Assembly (NCBI GenBank): GCA_022402465.1
Contig: JAKRSH010000042.1
Span: 1 to 64,000 of the forward strand
Source: Leptospiraceae bacterium
GTDB lineage: Bacteria; Spirochaetota; Leptospiria; Leptospirales; Leptospiraceae
DNA length: 64,000 nt
Direction: 5' to 3'
A program made the position numbers and the translations under genes. Positions 51,868 through 62,700 of the stretch are shown here, in pieces (positions within the stretch are counted from its first letter, which is position 1; every line of letters begins with the position of its first letter). The notes under the pieces were generated by a model that was given only the letters and a program-made list of their open reading frames with translations, searched no databases and was not told where the DNA came from.

Positions 51868-51896
51868 TTGATCTAGGGGGCAGTAAAAAATATAAG
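51868..51896 (+). promoter_or_regulatory. Sigma-70-like promoter of the FYDLN-miaA-hfq operon
   Basis: TTGATC (51868-51873) and TATAAG (51891-51896) are exactly 17 nt apart, a good match. The first gene starts at 51964, so the leader would be about 60 nt. This is the only clear promoter before a run of eight genes. Confidence 0.55.
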
Positions 51897-51963
51897 GACA
51901 GGATAGCTTTTTTCAACATTTCAATGAGAAGCATTGGATGGAATTAAGTCTAAATCGAGACAT

Positions 51964-52425
51964 ATGGCAGTCAAAAAAAAAGTAACAAAACCGGCACCTA
52001 AAAAGAAGGCAAGCCCTGCTAGCAAAAAGAATACAAAGTCGTCTGTATCTTCTTCTCGACCTGCAACTAAGAAAGCTCCCTCTGAGGTAAGCAAGCCCGC
52101 TAAGGCTCCTGCTAAGAAAACTTCCGCAACCGTAGCAATAGACCCTAAGAATCCTTTAGGCAAGAAATTTTCCTGCTACAATTGTGGAACCAAATTCTAT
52201 GACTTGAACAAGGCTGATAAAATTTGTCCCAAATGTGGAGCAGACCAATTGGCCAAGCCAGCTTTAAAATCTAAGCAAGCTGCATTGAAGTCAGGAGAAT
52301 ATGATGTTGAGGAAGAAGAAGCACCATCTATAGCAAATGAAGATGATGATTCTATTCTAGATGATGAAGAAGTAGAAGAAGCCCAAGAAGACGAAGAAGC
52401 GGAAGAAACTGTAGAGGATGAATAA
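51964..52425 (+). CDS. FYDLN acid-domain zinc-ribbon protein
   Basis: The 153-residue protein starts at ATG 51964. It has a Lys/Ala/Pro-rich basic N-terminus (about 1-60), a zinc-ribbon-like centre '[27 protein letters not shown]' with CxxC and CxxC (FYDLN signature), and a long acidic tail ('[23 protein letters not shown]'). The FYDLN acid family is widespread, with no settled role. The stop overlaps the miaA start by 8 bp, so they are translationally coupled. Confidence 0.88.
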   Translation: MAVKKKVTKPAPKKKASPASKKNTKSSVSSSRPATKKAPSEVSKPAKAPAKKTSATVAIDPKNPLGKKFSCYNCGTKFYDLNKADKICPKCGADQLAKPALKSKQAALKSGEYDVEEEEAPSIANEDDDSILDDEEVEEAQEDEEAEETVEDE

Positions 52426-53350
52426 AGCAGGGGAGAGAGCTCTCCCCGATCTTATACTACTAACAGGACCAACAGCCAGCGGCAAGACAGCATTAGTATC
52501 GTCTTTGGATTCTGATCTTTTCGAAGTAATCTCTTTTGATTCAAGACAGGTCTACAAAGATCTACCTGCAGGAACTGCCTGTCCTTCTAAAGAAGAACAA
52601 GCGAGGATGCCTCATGCCTTAGTTGAGTTTCTAAGCTCGGACCAAAGCTTGGATGCAAAAGATTTCTCTGAACTAGCTCACCAAGCTTACCAAAGAATTA
52701 TTGAAAAAGGTAAGCTGCCCATCTTAGTAGCTGGAACAGGTTTTTATTTGAAGGCATTTTTGTATGGGATGTATCCAATTCCAGATGTCTCCGAGGAAGT
52801 TCACCAAGCTGTATTAGATCTACCTGATGAACTTGTTCTGGAAGAATTAAAAGAAAAAGATCCTGAGGCCTTCCAAGAAATTTCAAGCAATGATTTCTAC
52901 CGATATCGAAGGGCCTTAGAAGTTTGTCGAAGTTCAGGTTCTTTAACAAAGTTCAAACAAGAAACAATTGGTGGACTGCTAAGGTCTAAAGACAAATTCA
53001 ATGTTCTGGGTTTTTTTTTAGACTGGGATAGAGATATTCTCTATTCTCGAATCAATAAAAGAGCTCGAAATTTACTGATGCCTATGGTAGAAGAAGCAAA
53101 GTTAGTGAGAGAGAAATACAGTGCAGATTGTCCAGGTCTTAGGACTCTCGGTTATAATTTTGCGCTTGACTTTCTTGATGAGAAAATGAATCTAGATTCA
53201 TTCTATGAAGGAATTGCCAAGGCCCATAGGAATTATGCAAAAAGGCAGATAACCTGGTTTAAAAAGGAACCCTTATTGCAGAAAGTTTCCTGGGATTTTG
53301 CCATGGAGCACCTTCAAGAAGTTCAATTGCTAGTAATAAAAAATAAATAA
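52418..53350 (+). CDS. miaA: tRNA dimethylallyltransferase MiaA
   Basis: This 310-residue enzyme adds a dimethylallyl group to A37 of tRNAs that read codons beginning with U (including tRNA-Tyr). Seen: P-loop '[13 protein letters not shown]', '[19 protein letters not shown]', '[14 protein letters not shown]' and '[14 protein letters not shown]'. ATG 52418 overlaps the FYDLN stop; hfq starts 2 bp after its stop. The miaA-hfq order is conserved in many bacteria. Confidence 0.94.
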   Translation: MNKAGERALPDLILLTGPTASGKTALVSSLDSDLFEVISFDSRQVYKDLPAGTACPSKEEQARMPHALVEFLSSDQSLDAKDFSELAHQAYQRIIEKGKLPILVAGTGFYLKAFLYGMYPIPDVSEEVHQAVLDLPDELVLEELKEKDPEAFQEISSNDFYRYRRALEVCRSSGSLTKFKQETIGGLLRSKDKFNVLGFFLDWDRDILYSRINKRARNLLMPMVEEAKLVREKYSADCPGLRTLGYNFALDFLDEKMNLDSFYEGIAKAHRNYAKRQITWFKKEPLLQKVSWDFAMEHLQEVQLLVIKNK

Positions 53351-53352
53351 AA

Positions 53353-53613
53353 ATGGATAGCAAAATGTCTGCGAAAAACAACATACAAGACCAACTACTT
53401 AACACAGCTCGAAAAGATAAAGTCGATCTAACAATTTACCTACTCAATGGGGTACCATTGAAAGGCAGAGTTGTAAGTTTTGATAATTTTACTATCATCT
53501 TAGAAAATGAAACCAAACAGAACTTAATCTATAAGCATGCAATTTCTACTATCATTCCTGCTAAGCCAATTCGCTTCCATATCGAAGAACCCAAAGAAGC
53601 AACAGCGGAGTAA
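53353..53613 (+). CDS. hfq: RNA chaperone Hfq
   Basis: This 86-residue Sm-fold protein has Sm1 '[26 protein letters not shown]' and Sm2 '[13 protein letters not shown]', the hallmark YKHAI of Hfq. The hexamer binds small RNAs and A-rich mRNA regions. N-terminus: ATG 53353 (MDSKM) or 53365. A short acidic tail follows. It lies 2 bp after miaA; the next gene begins 5 bp after its stop. Confidence 0.95.
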   Translation: MDSKMSAKNNIQDQLLNTARKDKVDLTIYLLNGVPLKGRVVSFDNFTIILENETKQNLIYKHAISTIIPAKPIRFHIEEPKEATAE

Positions 53614-53618
53614 GAATT

Positions 53619-54674
53619 ATGGAAAAACCCGTTGTCCTTATAATGGCGGGTGGCAAAGGAGAAAGGTTCTGGCCGCGTTCCAGAACATCAACTCCTAAGC
53701 AACTCAGAAAGGTATATTCCAACAAAACGCTTTTGAAAGAAACGATAGATCGTGCTTTAACTATCACATCCTTAGATCGTATCTTTATTGGAACCAATGC
53801 ATCCTTGAAGAAAGCGATTCTTGAACAAGAAAAAAGCTTTCCCGAGAAGAATTTCATCTTAGAACCTGAAGGCAAGAATACTGCACCTATCATTGCTCTG
53901 GCAACTTTGTACTTCCAGAAGATGTTTGGTGACCCTATACAAGTTGTACTTTCAGCTGACGCATTTATCGAACCGGTTAAAGAATTCACCAAGACTATGA
54001 AGCTAGCCATACAGGAAGCCGAATCGCACTTGGTACTCTTGGGAGTGAAGCCCAATCGCCCAGAGACAGGCTATGGCTATATAGCTACTGGCAAAGAGAA
54101 TGGAATTGCAAAGTCCGTTAAGGAATTTGTCGAAAAACCTGATGCTAAGACTGCAACCAAATACATTAAGAAGGAGAACTTTTATTGGAATCCAGGAATC
54201 TTCATTTGGAAGACGAGTCTGATACTCCAAGAATTTAAAGTTCATTCTCCTGAAATCATTGAACCATTGTTACGTGGTTTTCCTTTCAAGAACCTTGGAA
54301 GTTTGGCAGAGGTATTTCGATTGCTTCCTTCCACACCCATAGACATTGCAATCATGGAGAAATCTAAGAACATCTCTATGATTCCAGCTCTCTTTCAGTG
54401 GGATGATGTTGGTTCTTGGCTATCTCTGGCTCGTATTTTGCCAGAAGGAAAGGAGGGAAACCACCACCAAGGCAAGGAAGTTCTGCATTTCAATGCTAAG
54501 GGAAATATTTCATCTGTAAGCAAGGATTTAATCGCTTTTCTAGGCGTTGATAACCTGGTAGTGGTCGAGGAATCGGATGTTCTTCTAGTTGCATCTAGAG
54601 ATGGTCTGGATGATATAAAATTGATGCTTGGGCAAATGAAGAAAAATCGAAGTTTACAAAAATATCTCGAATAA
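53619..54674 (+). CDS. manC: Mannose-1-phosphate guanylyltransferase
   Basis: This 351-residue nucleotidyltransferase makes GDP-mannose from mannose 1-phosphate and GTP, a donor for surface glycans. Seen: '[26 protein letters not shown]' (activation loop), 'NTAPIIALA', '[10 protein letters not shown]', '[14 protein letters not shown]' and 'WNPGIFIWK'. It is the single-domain form (no isomerase domain). It follows hfq by 5 bp in the operon, so expression is tied to the miaA-hfq group. A tiny ribosomal-protein gene follows after 32 bp. Confidence 0.93.
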   Translation: MEKPVVLIMAGGKGERFWPRSRTSTPKQLRKVYSNKTLLKETIDRALTITSLDRIFIGTNASLKKAILEQEKSFPEKNFILEPEGKNTAPIIALATLYFQKMFGDPIQVVLSADAFIEPVKEFTKTMKLAIQEAESHLVLLGVKPNRPETGYGYIATGKENGIAKSVKEFVEKPDAKTATKYIKKENFYWNPGIFIWKTSLILQEFKVHSPEIIEPLLRGFPFKNLGSLAEVFRLLPSTPIDIAIMEKSKNISMIPALFQWDDVGSWLSLARILPEGKEGNHHQGKEVLHFNAKGNISSVSKDLIAFLGVDNLVVVEESDVLLVASRDGLDDIKLMLGQMKKNRSLQKYLE

Positions 54675-54706
54675 GAGCCTGGTGGAACACACAATAAGGA
54701 GAACTT

Positions 54707-54796
54707 ATGCCTTCAGGTAAGAAGAGAAAGAGAAGAAAAATCTCAACTCATAAAAGAAAAAAGAAAAGAAGAGCCAATCGTCACAAAAAGAAATAG
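54707..54796 (+). CDS. 29-residue COX24/AURKAIP1-type ribosomal protein
   Basis: This very short gene (29 residues) starts at ATG 54707 with the strong ribosome-binding site TAAGGAG upstream. The product 'MPSGKKRKRRKISTHKRKKK' continues with 'RRANRHKKK': over half Lys/Arg with His. This matches the bacterial AURKAIP1/COX24-domain family of tiny small-subunit-associated ribosomal proteins known from several bacterial phyla. It lies in the same operon as hfq and the mannose-1-phosphate enzyme, 32 bp downstream. Confidence 0.85.
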   Translation: MPSGKKRKRRKISTHKRKKKRRANRHKKK

Positions 54797-54843
54797 TTCA
54801 TCGATTTGATTAAGCTTTTTCCACCTTCTCCGATACTATTAGT

Positions 54844-55626
54844 ATGGATCTCAATGAATTGGAAACATACAGGGGTTGGTGGAGGAAGCAGAATTCTCGA
54901 ATCCAAGGATTCAATCGCTCTTTCCTAGCAGTTACTCCTGAGGGAGATACTCTCGAAGCTGATTTCAATTTCCACGACAAACTTGTTCGCCTCTCTATAG
55001 AGGTAGCCAATGAAAATGGCAAAAATTATGCAGCAACCATCAAAAATGGCAACATAATTAAAGAAAAAGATATCACCAGTGGGCGAAACTATCCAATTGG
55101 AAAGAAAATACGGCCCTTTCGGGACATATTTTCCTGTATTCCAGATGCTGATCTACTAGATTCCTTAGGTGGAACCTATGAGATTTCTTTAACCCCCCTT
55201 GGAAAGAAGGTAGAGCGCAGGGTTGGACGAGGTATCTACCAAGAAGAAGAATCTGGTTTTGGAAGGTTTGATCTTCCGAAATCTACCAAGTACGATTCTA
55301 TTTTTGGGATTCAAAGAGAGACTTGGTTTCAAAGATGGCAAAGAAAGCGATGGGAAAGGCGCATCAATAGAGAACCTCTTTGGACTAGATTTAAGAGAAG
55401 GTTCTGGGCAGAATTGCATGATTTTGTTCTAGGAGCTGGAATGGCTTGGGTGGTTTACAATTACTATTTTGATTTTGTTATTTTAGGTTTAGCACTGGGA
55501 GCATTTGGTTTTTTCACAGGTGGTTTGGATTGGGCCTTTCGAAAAAGAAATCCACTGCTATTAAAAGTGTTGTCATTTATATCCCTAGGTTCATACTTTT
55601 TCTATAACGGCTATACCCGTTTTTGA
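54844..55626 (+). CDS. Protein of unknown function with C-terminal membrane spans
   Basis: The 260-residue product has a soluble N-terminal part (about 1-190) beginning 'MDLNELETYRGWWRKQNSR' with a strand-rich region up to about 100, then a strongly basic, Trp/Arg-rich stretch ('WFQRWQRKRWERRINREPLWTRFKRRFW', about 160-190), and two or three C-terminal spans (about 195-255). I recognise no family. The basic stretch before the spans suggests the N-terminus is cytoplasmic. It lies 47 bp after the tiny ribosomal-protein gene and 3 bp before cheW. Confidence 0.7.
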   Translation: MDLNELETYRGWWRKQNSRIQGFNRSFLAVTPEGDTLEADFNFHDKLVRLSIEVANENGKNYAATIKNGNIIKEKDITSGRNYPIGKKIRPFRDIFSCIPDADLLDSLGGTYEISLTPLGKKVERRVGRGIYQEEESGFGRFDLPKSTKYDSIFGIQRETWFQRWQRKRWERRINREPLWTRFKRRFWAELHDFVLGAGMAWVVYNYYFDFVILGLALGAFGFFTGGLDWAFRKRNPLLLKVLSFISLGSYFFYNGYTRF

Positions 55627-55629
55627 AAA

Positions 55630-56100
55630 ATGAGCAAAGCATCAATAAATTTAATTCTGGATCAATATATCATCTTCAACTTGGGTGAAGAAGAATACGC
55701 TGTACCAATTTCTATCGTCGAGGAGATTGTAAAGATTTCCAATCTTATCAAAGTTCCTAAATCCAAAAGCTATTTTGCTGGGATCATGGATATTCGAGGT
55801 AAGGTTGTTCGAATGATCGATCTTTCTAAAAAACTAAACATCCGAACTCAAGAAGAAATTCCTCAAGATAGAGCTATCGTTATTAAAATCGGTGGCAAGT
55901 CCATTGGAGTTATTGTTGATAAGGTTTCTCATGTTGTTCATTTTCCCCAAAGCCAAATTGATCCACCTCCCCCCTCTGTTAAAGGAATATCTTCCAGATA
56001 TATTTTGGGAGTGGGTAAGAAAGACAATCGTTTCATTATTTTAATTGACATTGAAAAGATTCTATCCGTAGAAGAAATCAACGAAATGAGTCTTGCCTAA
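55630..56100 (+). CDS. CheW-like chemotaxis adaptor protein
   Basis: This 156-residue CheW domain protein has '[24 protein letters not shown]', '[20 protein letters not shown]', '[22 protein letters not shown]' and '[26 protein letters not shown]'. CheW links chemoreceptors to the CheA kinase; a solo CheW outside a che cluster may serve a separate signalling array. It is part of the plus-strand operon and ends 9 bp before the phoU-like gene. Confidence 0.92.
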   Translation: MSKASINLILDQYIIFNLGEEEYAVPISIVEEIVKISNLIKVPKSKSYFAGIMDIRGKVVRMIDLSKKLNIRTQEEIPQDRAIVIKIGGKSIGVIVDKVSHVVHFPQSQIDPPPPSVKGISSRYILGVGKKDNRFIILIDIEKILSVEEINEMSLA

Positions 56101-56109
56101 GAAATTGCT

Positions 56110-56817
56110 ATGAACAATATTACAGCCATTTCTAAATTTTTCTACCTTAGAAAAAATTTATATAGTATGGCTGAAATGGTTCTAGAACAAGTGCTTATGT
56201 TAGGTGATAGTTTGGAGAATGACGATTACTCCATTGCGGCTGAAATCATTGCACGAGATGATTTAATCGATGAATTAGAAAAAGAAAACGACAATCTCTC
56301 TCAAAATGCGATCTTAGAAGCCATTGCATCCAGAAATTCCTTGGGAATAGGCGAGATAAGTGATGAAATTGTTTTTAAAAAAGATCCTCTAAGATTTGCA
56401 CTATCTTGTATTCGTATAACAAGAAATATAGAACGTCTAGGCGATCAAGTTGTCAATGTTGCAAAATTTTTCCAAAACGGTCATATTCAAAAAGGTTTAT
56501 TCAAAAGAGATGAGGGCATGAGCAAGATCCTCTCACGTGTGATTACACTTTCTGGTATGGCTGTAGAATCTCTTGTTGAAGAAAAAGAACGATTCATGGG
56601 TTCCGTGAATGCTCTGGAACAAGAATTAAATGATCTTTGTGCTGAAGCCTTTCATAAATATGTTTCTGATCCTAATATGTCCAAGGTGGAATTTGCTGAT
56701 CTTTATCGAGCCATTTTATCTATGGAAAGAATTGGTGATTACTCTGTAAATATCGCTGAGGAATTGGTCCGACTTAATACAGGCCAGGACATTCGGCATA
56801 TGGACTTAGGCGTCTAA
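56110..56817 (+). CDS. PhoU-domain protein
   Basis: This 235-residue helical protein has two PhoU repeats: '[38 protein letters not shown]' and '[17 protein letters not shown]', with the characteristic '[18 protein letters not shown]' and '[18 protein letters not shown]' motifs. PhoU proteins bind metals and restrain phosphate uptake or its sensor kinase. No pst or pho genes are nearby, so its target is elsewhere. It is the last gene of the operon. Start ATG 56110. Confidence 0.9.
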   Translation: MNNITAISKFFYLRKNLYSMAEMVLEQVLMLGDSLENDDYSIAAEIIARDDLIDELEKENDNLSQNAILEAIASRNSLGIGEISDEIVFKKDPLRFALSCIRITRNIERLGDQVVNVAKFFQNGHIQKGLFKRDEGMSKILSRVITLSGMAVESLVEEKERFMGSVNALEQELNDLCAEAFHKYVSDPNMSKVEFADLYRAILSMERIGDYSVNIAEELVRLNTGQDIRHMDLGV

Positions 56818-56847
56818 GGGTAAATTTTCTCTTCATCCTTACAAGAT

Positions 56848-59055
56848 TCAATCTTTAAAGCTTATACCAATAAAGCAAATATCATCCTTAATTTTCATAG
56901 GATGTATCCAGTCTGAAATATACTTGGGAAGCTCCTCATAACTTCTCTTTCCTAGGCAAATATTCAAAAAGAATTCTGCAATTCTATGCTCTCCCAATAT
57001 TTCATCATTTGAGTTAAATTGTTCAAATAAACCATCAGTAAATAACAATAGAGAAGATTGCTTGTTGAATGAAATCTCCCTCAGTTTATAATTTACGTTC
57101 TGATTGAATCCCATGAGAGGACCGGTGTAATCCAATTCTTTAATGGTATTAGAATCGTAGAAATATTGAGATGGATGACCAGCAGAAGCCATTTTGATAT
57201 TCTGATTATCTAGGTCTATGTCTAGTAATATGCAAGTAAAAAATCGATTTAAATATTTATATTTACTAATGTATCTTTTGTTCAATTCATCCAGAATGCT
57301 ATTGGGAGGATCAGCATAAAACTTTAGATTCTCATATTCTGATTTGACTAACATGGTTATTAAACCAGCTTGAACACCATGTCCAGTTGCATCGGCTAGG
57401 AAAATCCTATATGTATTAACGCCAATTTGATTTACATCATAAAGGTCACCTCCCACTTCATCCATAGGTTCATAGTATGTATGAAATTGAATTCTTTCGT
57501 TAAGTGATTTAAGTTGAGGCATTAAATTGGTTTGAATTTGTTTTGCAAGAAGCAGATCATTGTGTCTAGCATCGATAGTCTTTTGGAGAATTTGCGTTCG
57601 GTCTGCAATCATTCTATCTAGATCTTTATTCATTTGTAGTATATCTAAATTTAATTTATCTGTTTTATTCCAAGTATTTGAATTAATTTTGGCTATCATT
57701 ACAGCTTGTCCGAAAATAAAAATTACCAAGCCTATTCCCGATAATTCATACCATTGGTAAATTCCAAAGGATATTAAAACATCATTTACTACAGCTGAAG
57801 AGAAAAGAAAGAACACTATGGCTAAGGTTTTGATAATGGTTTGAAGTTCCGAATCTTGATTACGCCATTTGAGGATCATTTCATAAATGGCATAAGCAAT
57901 AGAGAGAAAAATACTAAAAATTGCAGCTAGTAAATAGCGTGAAAAAATGGATGACTCTGTTAAGAGAATAAAGCAAGAGATTGCAATGGGATAAAATATT
58001 GCGAAAATAAAAGCAGATTTATTAGAATGACCATTCAGTAGGTAGCGAATAAATAATAAGAATAAAATCGGCGTAAGTGTAAAACTCAGGTATTCTAATT
58101 TTAATAAAATTTCAAAACTTTCAGAATTGGGAAAGTATAACTGATAAATTCTTGAGACTAAGGCAACTCGAAAAGAAATTGCAATACAAAGTAAACTAAA
58201 CCAAAGTAATTCTTTTTGTTTAGTCCTAAAAAAGAATAAAATAAAACTATAAAGTCCCACCATAGAAATAAATCCACAAAGCAGCATTTGCTCCTGGTGA
58301 TAAATCATAGTATTTTTTTGAATAATAGATTTTGGGCCTAGATTTATCGCATAACCTAAATAACCAGATCTATGGTGAAAATTTGCTACTTCTACTATTA
58401 AGGATACATTCCCACCCTGAGTTTCAAAATTTGAACTGACTCCTTTCCACATTGGTCTTGTCGTATCTTTGGAATTTGATGGATAACCAATGCTAGATAA
58501 TAATTTCAATTTCTTTTGATTTTCTAAAACCCATATTCTTCCAGATGAAGAGAGAACCCAGTTCTCTTGAAAGATTCCATATTCTCCTTTAGGAAGAATT
58601 AAATCAATTCTATAGACTGCAGTACCTATGCTACCTTGAATAGAAGGGTCCAAGGTTTCCCAATTGTGAAAAGAAGTTGCCTCGATAAATTTTTCATTGC
58701 CAAGTACTATCTTATGGCCTTTTTCAGAGATGAAATGATTGTTACAAAATTTTTCATCACTTTTCCAATTTAAATTTTGATAGTACTCACATCCTTCGTT
58801 TATTTCTCGTAAGTCGATTATTTCATCAGACCTTTCAAATAACATTGAATTGGGAAAGAATTTCCACCCCTTATGAAGTTCAATTGGTTCTGCTTGAATC
58901 GAATTATTTAGACTAAAATTGTATTCCAGCTTTTCAGGATTAACTGGAGGTAAGGCTTGCGGAATATATTTGCAATTAGTTGATAGGAAGAATGCATATC
59001 CTAGCAGAATGAAGATTGTGGAATTTATATAGAATTTTGATAAATTGAGGATCAA
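56848..59055 (-). CDS. 7TMR-DISM-type sensor with SpoIIE (PP2C) phosphatase domain
   Basis: This 735-residue protein has an N-terminal hydrophobic signal ending in STN-C (possible lipobox), an extracytoplasmic domain (about 30-250), seven spans (about 255-470), a coiled coil and a PP2C/SpoIIE domain with intact 'VGGDLYDVN', 'ADATGHGVQAGL', 'FTDGLFEQF' and 'DDICFIGISF'. It resembles the 27068-29008 protein, with a longer outer domain. It starts at TTG 59055 since no ATG fits ahead of the signal; no clear ribosome-binding site. It probably removes phosphate from a regulator. Confidence 0.9.
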   Translation of the reverse strand: MILNLSKFYINSTIFILLGYAFFLSTNCKYIPQALPPVNPEKLEYNFSLNNSIQAEPIELHKGWKFFPNSMLFERSDEIIDLREINEGCEYYQNLNWKSDEKFCNNHFISEKGHKIVLGNEKFIEATSFHNWETLDPSIQGSIGTAVYRIDLILPKGEYGIFQENWVLSSSGRIWVLENQKKLKLLSSIGYPSNSKDTTRPMWKGVSSNFETQGGNVSLIVEVANFHHRSGYLGYAINLGPKSIIQKNTMIYHQEQMLLCGFISMVGLYSFILFFFRTKQKELLWFSLLCIAISFRVALVSRIYQLYFPNSESFEILLKLEYLSFTLTPILFLLFIRYLLNGHSNKSAFIFAIFYPIAISCFILLTESSIFSRYLLAAIFSIFLSIAYAIYEMILKWRNQDSELQTIIKTLAIVFFLFSSAVVNDVLISFGIYQWYELSGIGLVIFIFGQAVMIAKINSNTWNKTDKLNLDILQMNKDLDRMIADRTQILQKTIDARHNDLLLAKQIQTNLMPQLKSLNERIQFHTYYEPMDEVGGDLYDVNQIGVNTYRIFLADATGHGVQAGLITMLVKSEYENLKFYADPPNSILDELNKRYISKYKYLNRFFTCILLDIDLDNQNIKMASAGHPSQYFYDSNTIKELDYTGPLMGFNQNVNYKLREISFNKQSSLLLFTDGLFEQFNSNDEILGEHRIAEFFLNICLGKRSYEELPKYISDWIHPMKIKDDICFIGISFKD

Positions 59056-59106
59056 ATAGTAGTCATTTTAAGAATTTGCAATTTTAAGTCAATAAATTAT
59101 GAACAA

Positions 59107-59147
59107 ATCAACCCATTAAGCAAAAGACTTGAAGGGTTGATATTTTT
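59107..59147. terminator. Hairpin between DUF2147 and PP2C genes
   Basis: ATCAACCC (59107-59114) pairs perfectly with GGGTTGAT (59134-59141), followed on the plus strand by ATTTTTT. Both flanking genes are on the minus strand, where the hairpin lies just after the DUF2147 stop (59169) with only a few T after it. It probably ends that transcript. Confidence 0.5.
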
Positions 59148-59168
59148 TACAAGACTGGAAGGTTTAGA

Positions 59169-59675
59169 CTATTTCATGCAATCCCAAGCTGGATCGCTTA
59201 GGTTTACTCCTGAAAGTTTGGTCCAAGTATTCGTTTTACCCAACCATGAAGAAATACAAAGATGGCCTTTTAATTCAAGTTTATTACCATCCATTTGCAT
59301 CTTTGCACAATAGGTCTTACCATCACGTGGGTTGTAAACCTTTCCACTATCGTATTTTCCGCCACCTACTGCAACCATTCCGCTTAGGAATTGCATACCA
59401 AGGTTAGGTTTTTTTTTCAATTTTGGATCTGGGTTGTTGTGGTCTAGGTATGGAGTTCCAGGAACACCATCTTTCGAGTCGGCTGGGTATTTATTGTCTT
59501 TAATACACGCAGTGCGACCGCAGTATTTATCTCCGCATTTATATATTTCGATAACAGAATCCTTCTCTGGGGGAAGGTATTTCCCTACCGCAGAATCATC
59601 GGAAGTTTGGGCTAGTAACGCACCAGCCATAAAAATCGCTGATAGAGTTAGAAATGCAATTTGTGTCTTTTTCAT
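59169..59675 (-). CDS. DUF2147 exported protein
   Basis: This 168-residue protein has a signal peptide (about 1-22) and a DUF2147 domain: 'VGKYLPPEKDSVIEIYKCGDKYCGRTACI', 'GMQFLSGM', 'GGKYDSGKVYNPRDGKTYCAKMQM' and 'LELKGHLCISSWLGKTNTWTKL'. These small periplasmic or secreted proteins bind unknown ligands. Five Cys in the mature part may form disulfides. A strong ribosome-binding site (AAGGAG) precedes ATG 59675. A hairpin at 59107-59147 follows. Confidence 0.9.
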   Translation of the reverse strand: MKKTQIAFLTLSAIFMAGALLAQTSDDSAVGKYLPPEKDSVIEIYKCGDKYCGRTACIKDNKYPADSKDGVPGTPYLDHNNPDPKLKKKPNLGMQFLSGMVAVGGGKYDSGKVYNPRDGKTYCAKMQMDGNKLELKGHLCISSWLGKTNTWTKLSGVNLSDPAWDCMK

Positions 59676-59741
59676 AGATACTCCTTAAGTTGAAAATCTT
59701 ATCCATTTGAATTTATGGAAAAAGAATTTGCAACTGTCTTT

Positions 59742-62700
59742 TTAGACATTTTTTTCTAAAAGTTGAAATAGTTTTATTACATTTTTGTTATCTGGGTCTT
59801 TTTCCTGAGCCAAGAATGCATACTTTTTCGATTCCTCTATATTTCCTAGCAATCGATACAAATCTGCTATATTGATGAGATTTGAAAGAAAATCCTTCAT
59901 CGTCTCATAGGATTTTAATCCAGCATCTAGTGCTTTCTGGAACTCGCCTAACTTTTTCTGAGCGGCAGATAGATAATACCAAAATTCCCCCGCATCAGGG
60001 TCTTGTTTTAGGTAAACACCAAGAACATCCACAGCTTTCTCATAGTCTCTGCCTTTGAAGGAGAGTAGACTCAGTAATTTATTCAATTTGGGATCATTAG
60101 AATCTACTGAATATGCCTTATACATGATGCTAATGGCATCATCTATGTCGCCCGATTTGTACAACTTACGGCCTTCTTCGTAAGCACCTTCTGTGGTGTA
60201 TTTCTTATCCCATTCTTCATCTTCCGATGGCATAAAGGTATCATCTGCATTGCCTGTATCATCTAAGGCATCAAAGCCTGAATCAAAAGAGGATGCACTA
60301 GAAGAAATTGAACTTCCTGTTGAGCTAGGGGCTTTGAAGTCCAATCTCATAATAGACAAGTCATCTGTGAGCTCTCCCTTCGACTGGAGGATTCTTTCAA
60401 TTTCATAGATATCCGCCTTGGCTTCTTCTACGTGCTTTAGGAAAATATTCTCATCTTCATTGATGGTTCGGAACTCTTCATCGGGAGTGAGATCTATATC
60501 ATCTCTACCGTCCGTTCCAAGTATTAAAGTATCACCTGGCTGGAGTTGGAATTTCTTAACTTCAAAAGGAATCTCCGAGTCTAGTCCAAGCTTTCGAAGG
60601 AGTAGTTCTTTTTCTATGAAGGATGCTTTGCCGTCTCGGTACAAGACAGTAAAAGGATGTTCTGCATTAAAATACCAACATTCTCCTGTTAGATCATCGA
60701 TCAAGAAAATGACAGCTGAAATAACCATAGTACCATTGAAGGATTTAAATACAGAGTTACATTCCTCGTAAACATCAGCAAGCCACTCTTCGGGAGTTCT
60801 GTTAAGTATCCTTTTGTTGCCCGCTGAACGTGCCATAATGGAATTCATTACAACTCCCATCACAAGAGATCCTCCAGCACCTTGCATGGATTTACCCATA
60901 GCATCACCGTTCACAGCAACTGTGTATCTGCGGAAACTATCTGGCTTTCCTAGTTTTAAATTTCCTGTTACGGAAATATCACCACCAAGATCTCCCGTTT
61001 TCTTACGGAATTCAAATTGTTTCTTTTGGTGAACAAAGAAATCAGTAACTACTGTTGAGGATTTATTTGCATTATAATACAGAGGTTTTGCAAGTAAGGA
61101 GGTTAAGAAGTAGTCACCATCTTGTTGGATCTTGAGGTTCTGAACCTCTTCCATTTTCTCTTGAACTTCTTTGGTTCTTTCTTGGACTTTTACTTCGAGA
61201 TTTTCAGCATAGTCTTCCAACTGTCTTCTCGCTTCTTTGATCGAGGTAACCATTTTATTGAAAGAATCCGCTAAGAAACCAATCTCATCTCTTACATGAA
61301 TAGGTACTTTTGCTTCCAAATCACCTTCATTTACTTTTTCTACCCCAGAGAGTAATTCATTGAGTGGAGTCCCCAAACTGATTTTGAAGAAGAGCGGGAA
61401 GAGTACAAGTAATACAAATAAGGCGACAAACATCAATCCCATTTCTTTTACAGCAGTTCGGTTCATATCTTTTCTATAGTCTATATAGGGAAAACCAACT
61501 TCTTCCATGAGTTTTTGTTTATCATTGTATACCATAAAGGCAACATAGTGAGCAGTATTTTCTGAATTCTTTCTGTAGTGCCTGGTTTCTGCGGATTTAA
61601 AATAGCGAAAGTATTGAAGAACCTTATCTCGTAGTTCAACTGGTGTAATTGCCTGGCCATTCCAGTTACAATCTGTTAGCTGGTGATGGATTGCTTCTTG
61701 GAAAAATTCCAATCCTTTTGTCGTAGAGATATATTTTTCTGCTTTCTCACAAAAAGTTGGAACGTCATAATCCCCAATTTTATTGGATGCAACGAAGGTA
61801 GCTTGGTTGAGTTTCACAAAATAGCTAGTCATAGATTCTTTCAAATCTGCATCGCTTAGATCTTTGTTTTCCTTGAGATAGTTAAGAATAGAAAGCTTAT
61901 ATCCTTCAAACTCCCTGGAAGTGTTCCCTACAATGGCTTGGATATTATTTCGAAAATTGGATGTTCCTAACTTCTTGATTTCTTCAAAAATTCTGCTATT
62001 CTCCATATCTGTCTGAATCATAGGAAGATCCAAATTCATTTCGTTTGTATACTTGGGGAAAGAAAGTTTGTTATCATCCAAACTATAACGTATAATATAA
62101 CTTGCAGAATTTTTGCTATTCACATCTGAAAGAATTTTCTGAATACGAGAGATACTAATTTTATCATAAGAATCTTCTTTCTCTTGGTTGTAGATAAATC
62201 CTAACTGTTCGAAAATCAACATCACTGTAACAAGAGAGATACCTACGATTTTAATCATGAAGGTAGTTTTCTCTGTACTGGTATTAATAAAAATAATCGT
62301 GATTAAAAAGAAGGCGAAGTAAAAGCATAGCACTAAGGAAGTTAGGTAAGTAGCTCTCTCCATGGCGCCATCACGACTAAGAACATTGAAAGTTGCAGGA
62401 ACGATAGTTGCTACGAGGAAGGATAAAACGTAAGCTAGGTGAAGAATGCGATTTCTACCTGTCAACTTGAAGATCATTCTCCAACCTGGAAAAATCACAA
62501 AATTGACTAAACTAAATAAGCCAATCATAATACCAAGATACTTGGATGCATCTTCTGCATTAAAATCCCAGTGGTGAGCTGTGAAGTGGTATTTGTATTC
62601 GCTGCTTAAAGTAGAGTAAACAAAAAGTATAAGAACTATGGTTGTTATTGCATATTCAACAATTAGTAAGGTTAAAGCTCTTCGCTTGTTCTCATTGTTA

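Noticed and set aside
60418-60771. 117-residue plus-strand frame within the large PP2C gene
   Set aside because: It is antisense to the SpoIIE domain, which has clear motifs on the minus strand; no domain of its own.
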